This document shows positions 62,425 through 64,000 of a stretch of DNA of 64,000 nt, one piece after another. Below the pieces are notes generated by a model. That model saw nothing but the letters and a program-made list of their open reading frames with translations, had not been told where the DNA came from and ran no database searches. How positions within the stretch are numbered: position 1 is the stretch's first letter; every line of letters starts with the position of its first letter. The position numbers were made by a program, and so were the translations under genes. This DNA is from Enterobacter sp. 10-1 (GTDB lineage Bacteria > Pseudomonadota > Gammaproteobacteria > Enterobacterales > Enterobacteriaceae). Where the stretch lies: NCBI GenBank assembly GCA_002270295.1, contig NISF01000002.1:744001-808000 (forward strand), given 5' to 3'.

Positions 62425-62646
62425 CCCTGTGTTAACTCCGCGTGTGAATGACTGCCCGATAGATATTCGGGCTCCGGTACTGGCGCTTTTCCCAAAGTAA
62501 GCACTAACTTTCTAAAGTGCGAGGCATACTATCAAAGCTGACGTATCTGGCAATTTATTGCGCTGTATCGGCGTAATAATGCCGATAGCGAGTATAGTCT
62601 GCAGAAAAATTTTTCCAATCTTTGTACCAATAAGAAGGACCCGCAT

Positions 62647-63621
62647 ATGCAGGCTTTAATATTAGAACAGCAGGATGGCAAAACAATCTCTTCGGTGCAA
62701 ACCATCGACGCCAGCCGGCTACCGCAGGGCGATGTCACCGTCGATATCCAGTGGTCCAGCCTCAACTATAAAGATGCGCTGGCTATCACCGGCAGCGGAA
62801 AAATCATCCGCAACTTTCCGATGATTCCTGGCATCGATTTTGCCGGTATCGTCCATACCAGCGAAGATCCGCGTTTCCACGCAGGCCAGCAGGTGCTTCT
62901 CACCGGCTGGGGCGTTGGCGAAAATCATTGGGGCGGCCTGGCCGAGCAGGCGCGCGTGAAAGGCGACTGGCTGGTTGCGATGCCTGAAGGGCTGGACAGC
63001 CGAAAAGCGATGGCTATCGGCACCGCCGGTTTCACCGCCATGCTGTGCGTCATGGCGCTGGAAGATGCCGGCATTCGTCCACAGGACGGCGAGGTTGTCG
63101 TCACCGGCGCCAGCGGCGGCGTCGGCAGCACCGCGGTCGCCCTGCTGCATCACCTGGGTTACCAGGTTGTCGCCGTTTCTGGTCGCGAAAGCACCCATGA
63201 CTACCTGAAAGCTTTGGGGGCGCAGCGTATCGTTGGGCGCGAGGAGTTTGCCGAAACCCGTCCGCTGGAGAAACAGCTGTGGGCCGGCGCGGTCGATACC
63301 GTCGGCGATAAGGTGCTGGCGAAAGTGCTGGCGCAGATGAACTACGGCGGCTGCGTGGCCGCCTGCGGCCTGGCCGGCGGCTTTGCTCTGCCGACGACGG
63401 TGATGCCGTTTATTCTACGTAACGTCCGTCTGCAGGGCGTTGATTCGGTAATGACCCCACCCGCTCGGCGGGCTGAAGCCTGGCAGCGGCTGGTTCGCGA
63501 TCTGCCTGAATCCTTCTATACGCAAAGCGCCACGGAAATTACGCTCGCCGAAGCGCCGGCCTTTGCCGATAAGATTATGGCTAACCAAATCCAGGGCCGG
63601 ACGCTGGTGAAAATCGCCTAA
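62647..63621 (+). CDS. acuI: NADPH-dependent acryloyl-CoA reductase AcuI (YhdH)
   Basis: Medium-chain reductase without zinc that reduces toxic acryloyl-CoA to propionyl-CoA. It has 324 residues, as in E. coli. SSLNYKDALAITG and the nucleotide-binding VVVTGASGGVGSTAVALLHHLG are present. It is divergent from csrD and followed by msrP. Confidence 0.95.
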   Translation: MQALILEQQDGKTISSVQTIDASRLPQGDVTVDIQWSSLNYKDALAITGSGKIIRNFPMIPGIDFAGIVHTSEDPRFHAGQQVLLTGWGVGENHWGGLAEQARVKGDWLVAMPEGLDSRKAMAIGTAGFTAMLCVMALEDAGIRPQDGEVVVTGASGGVGSTAVALLHHLGYQVVAVSGRESTHDYLKALGAQRIVGREEFAETRPLEKQLWAGAVDTVGDKVLAKVLAQMNYGGCVAACGLAGGFALPTTVMPFILRNVRLQGVDSVMTPPARRAEAWQRLVRDLPESFYTQSATEITLAEAPAFADKIMANQIQGRTLVKIA

Positions 63622-63698
63622 TATGCAATTTTTCGTGACATATTCGCGATAACTCTCCGCCTCCGTCATGCTTAGGAAAAAGCATGCCGGAGGATGTC

Positions 63699-64000
63699 AT
63701 GAAACACAAAAAGCTAACGGAAGCCGACGTCACGGCAGAATCCGTGTTTATGCTGCAGCGTCGTCAGGTTCTGAAAACCCTGGGGATTACCGCTACGGCC
63801 CTTTCTCTTTCCCCCACGGCAAAAGCCGATCTTCTCGATTGGTTCAAAGGTCACGACCGCCCTCCCGCGCCGGCGGGCAAAGCGCTGACGTTCAACAAAC
63901 CCGCCGAATGGCAAAACGCGCTGACGCTCACGCCGGAGGATAAGGTATCCGGCTACAACAACTTCTATGAATTTGGTCTGGATAAAGCCGATCCGGCGGC
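63699..64000 (+). CDS. msrP: Methionine-sulfoxide reductase catalytic subunit MsrP, 5' part only
   Basis: Periplasmic molybdopterin enzyme (YedY) that repairs oxidised methionines with the haem membrane protein MsrQ. About 100 codons are present, starting [20 protein letters not shown]. The twin-arginine signal has Arg21-Arg22 (RRQVLK), then [15 protein letters not shown] and the mature start [28 protein letters not shown] precedes the ATG. The molybdenum-ligand Cys lies beyond the right edge, where msrQ is expected. Confidence 0.95.
   Translation, partial: MKHKKLTEADVTAESVFMLQRRQVLKTLGITATALSLSPTAKADLLDWFKGHDRPPAPAGKALTFNKPAEWQNALTLTPEDKVSGYNNFYEFGLDKADPA

Overview
The window is a high-GC chromosomal segment of a gamma-proteobacterium of the family Enterobacteriaceae. 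Nearly every gene has an obvious Escherichia coli counterpart at near full length and in the same order (obgE to mreB/csrD/acuI). The best fit is a Klebsiella/Raoultella/Enterobacter/Kosakonia-type genome. That rests on rich GC, two intact ERIC elements, direct gltD-sspB adjacency (no nan/gltF block), a tandem yhcN pair, and msrP next to acuI. I cannot assign genus or species from the sequence alone. No phage, IS element, tRNA, rRNA operon or CRISPR array was seen.

Layout. 1-5.2 kb: 5' part of obgE, yhbE, rpmA-rplU (ribosomal L27/L21), then divergent ispB (octaprenyl diphosphate synthase), sfsB and murA. 5.2-8.7 kb: ibaG and the mlaFEDCB operon (outer-membrane lipid asymmetry). 8.9-16.8 kb, forward strand: yrbG-kdsD-kdsC-lptC-lptA-lptB-rpoN-hpf-ptsN-rapZ-npr, linking Kdo/LPS export to sigma-54 and the nitrogen PTS. 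16.9-21.9 kb, reverse: mtgA, elbB, arcB, yhcC, with the sRNA ArcZ on the forward strand opposite the end of arcB. 22.6-28.5 kb: gltBD (glutamate synthase). 28.6-32.4 kb, reverse: sspB-sspA, rpsI-rplM, zapE. 32.5-35.7 kb, forward: zapG, degQ, degS.

35.7-42.1 kb is the one clearly accessory block. It lies between degS and mdh, which are adjacent in E. coli K-12. It is a five-gene reverse-strand operon: a RhaR-like AraC-family regulator, two tandem divergent paralogues of the L-arabinose/L-fucose isomerase superfamily, an MFS sugar:H+ symporter, and a zinc polyol/sorbitol-type dehydrogenase. No kinase or aldolase is present. The substrate is unknown, and this is the most likely undescribed system in the window.

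42.4-64 kb returns to the conserved backbone: mdh, argR, tandem yhcN-type stress peptides, yhcO, aaeXAB with divergent aaeR, then tldD-yhdP-rng-yhdE-mreDCB (cell shape, RNase G, AsmA-like lipid transport), csrD, acuI, and the 5' part of msrP running off the right edge.

Start codons were chosen from ribosome-binding sites and remembered family N-termini. Several genes use GTG starts (mreD, aaeA, yhdP). Family comparisons are from memory; no database search was run.
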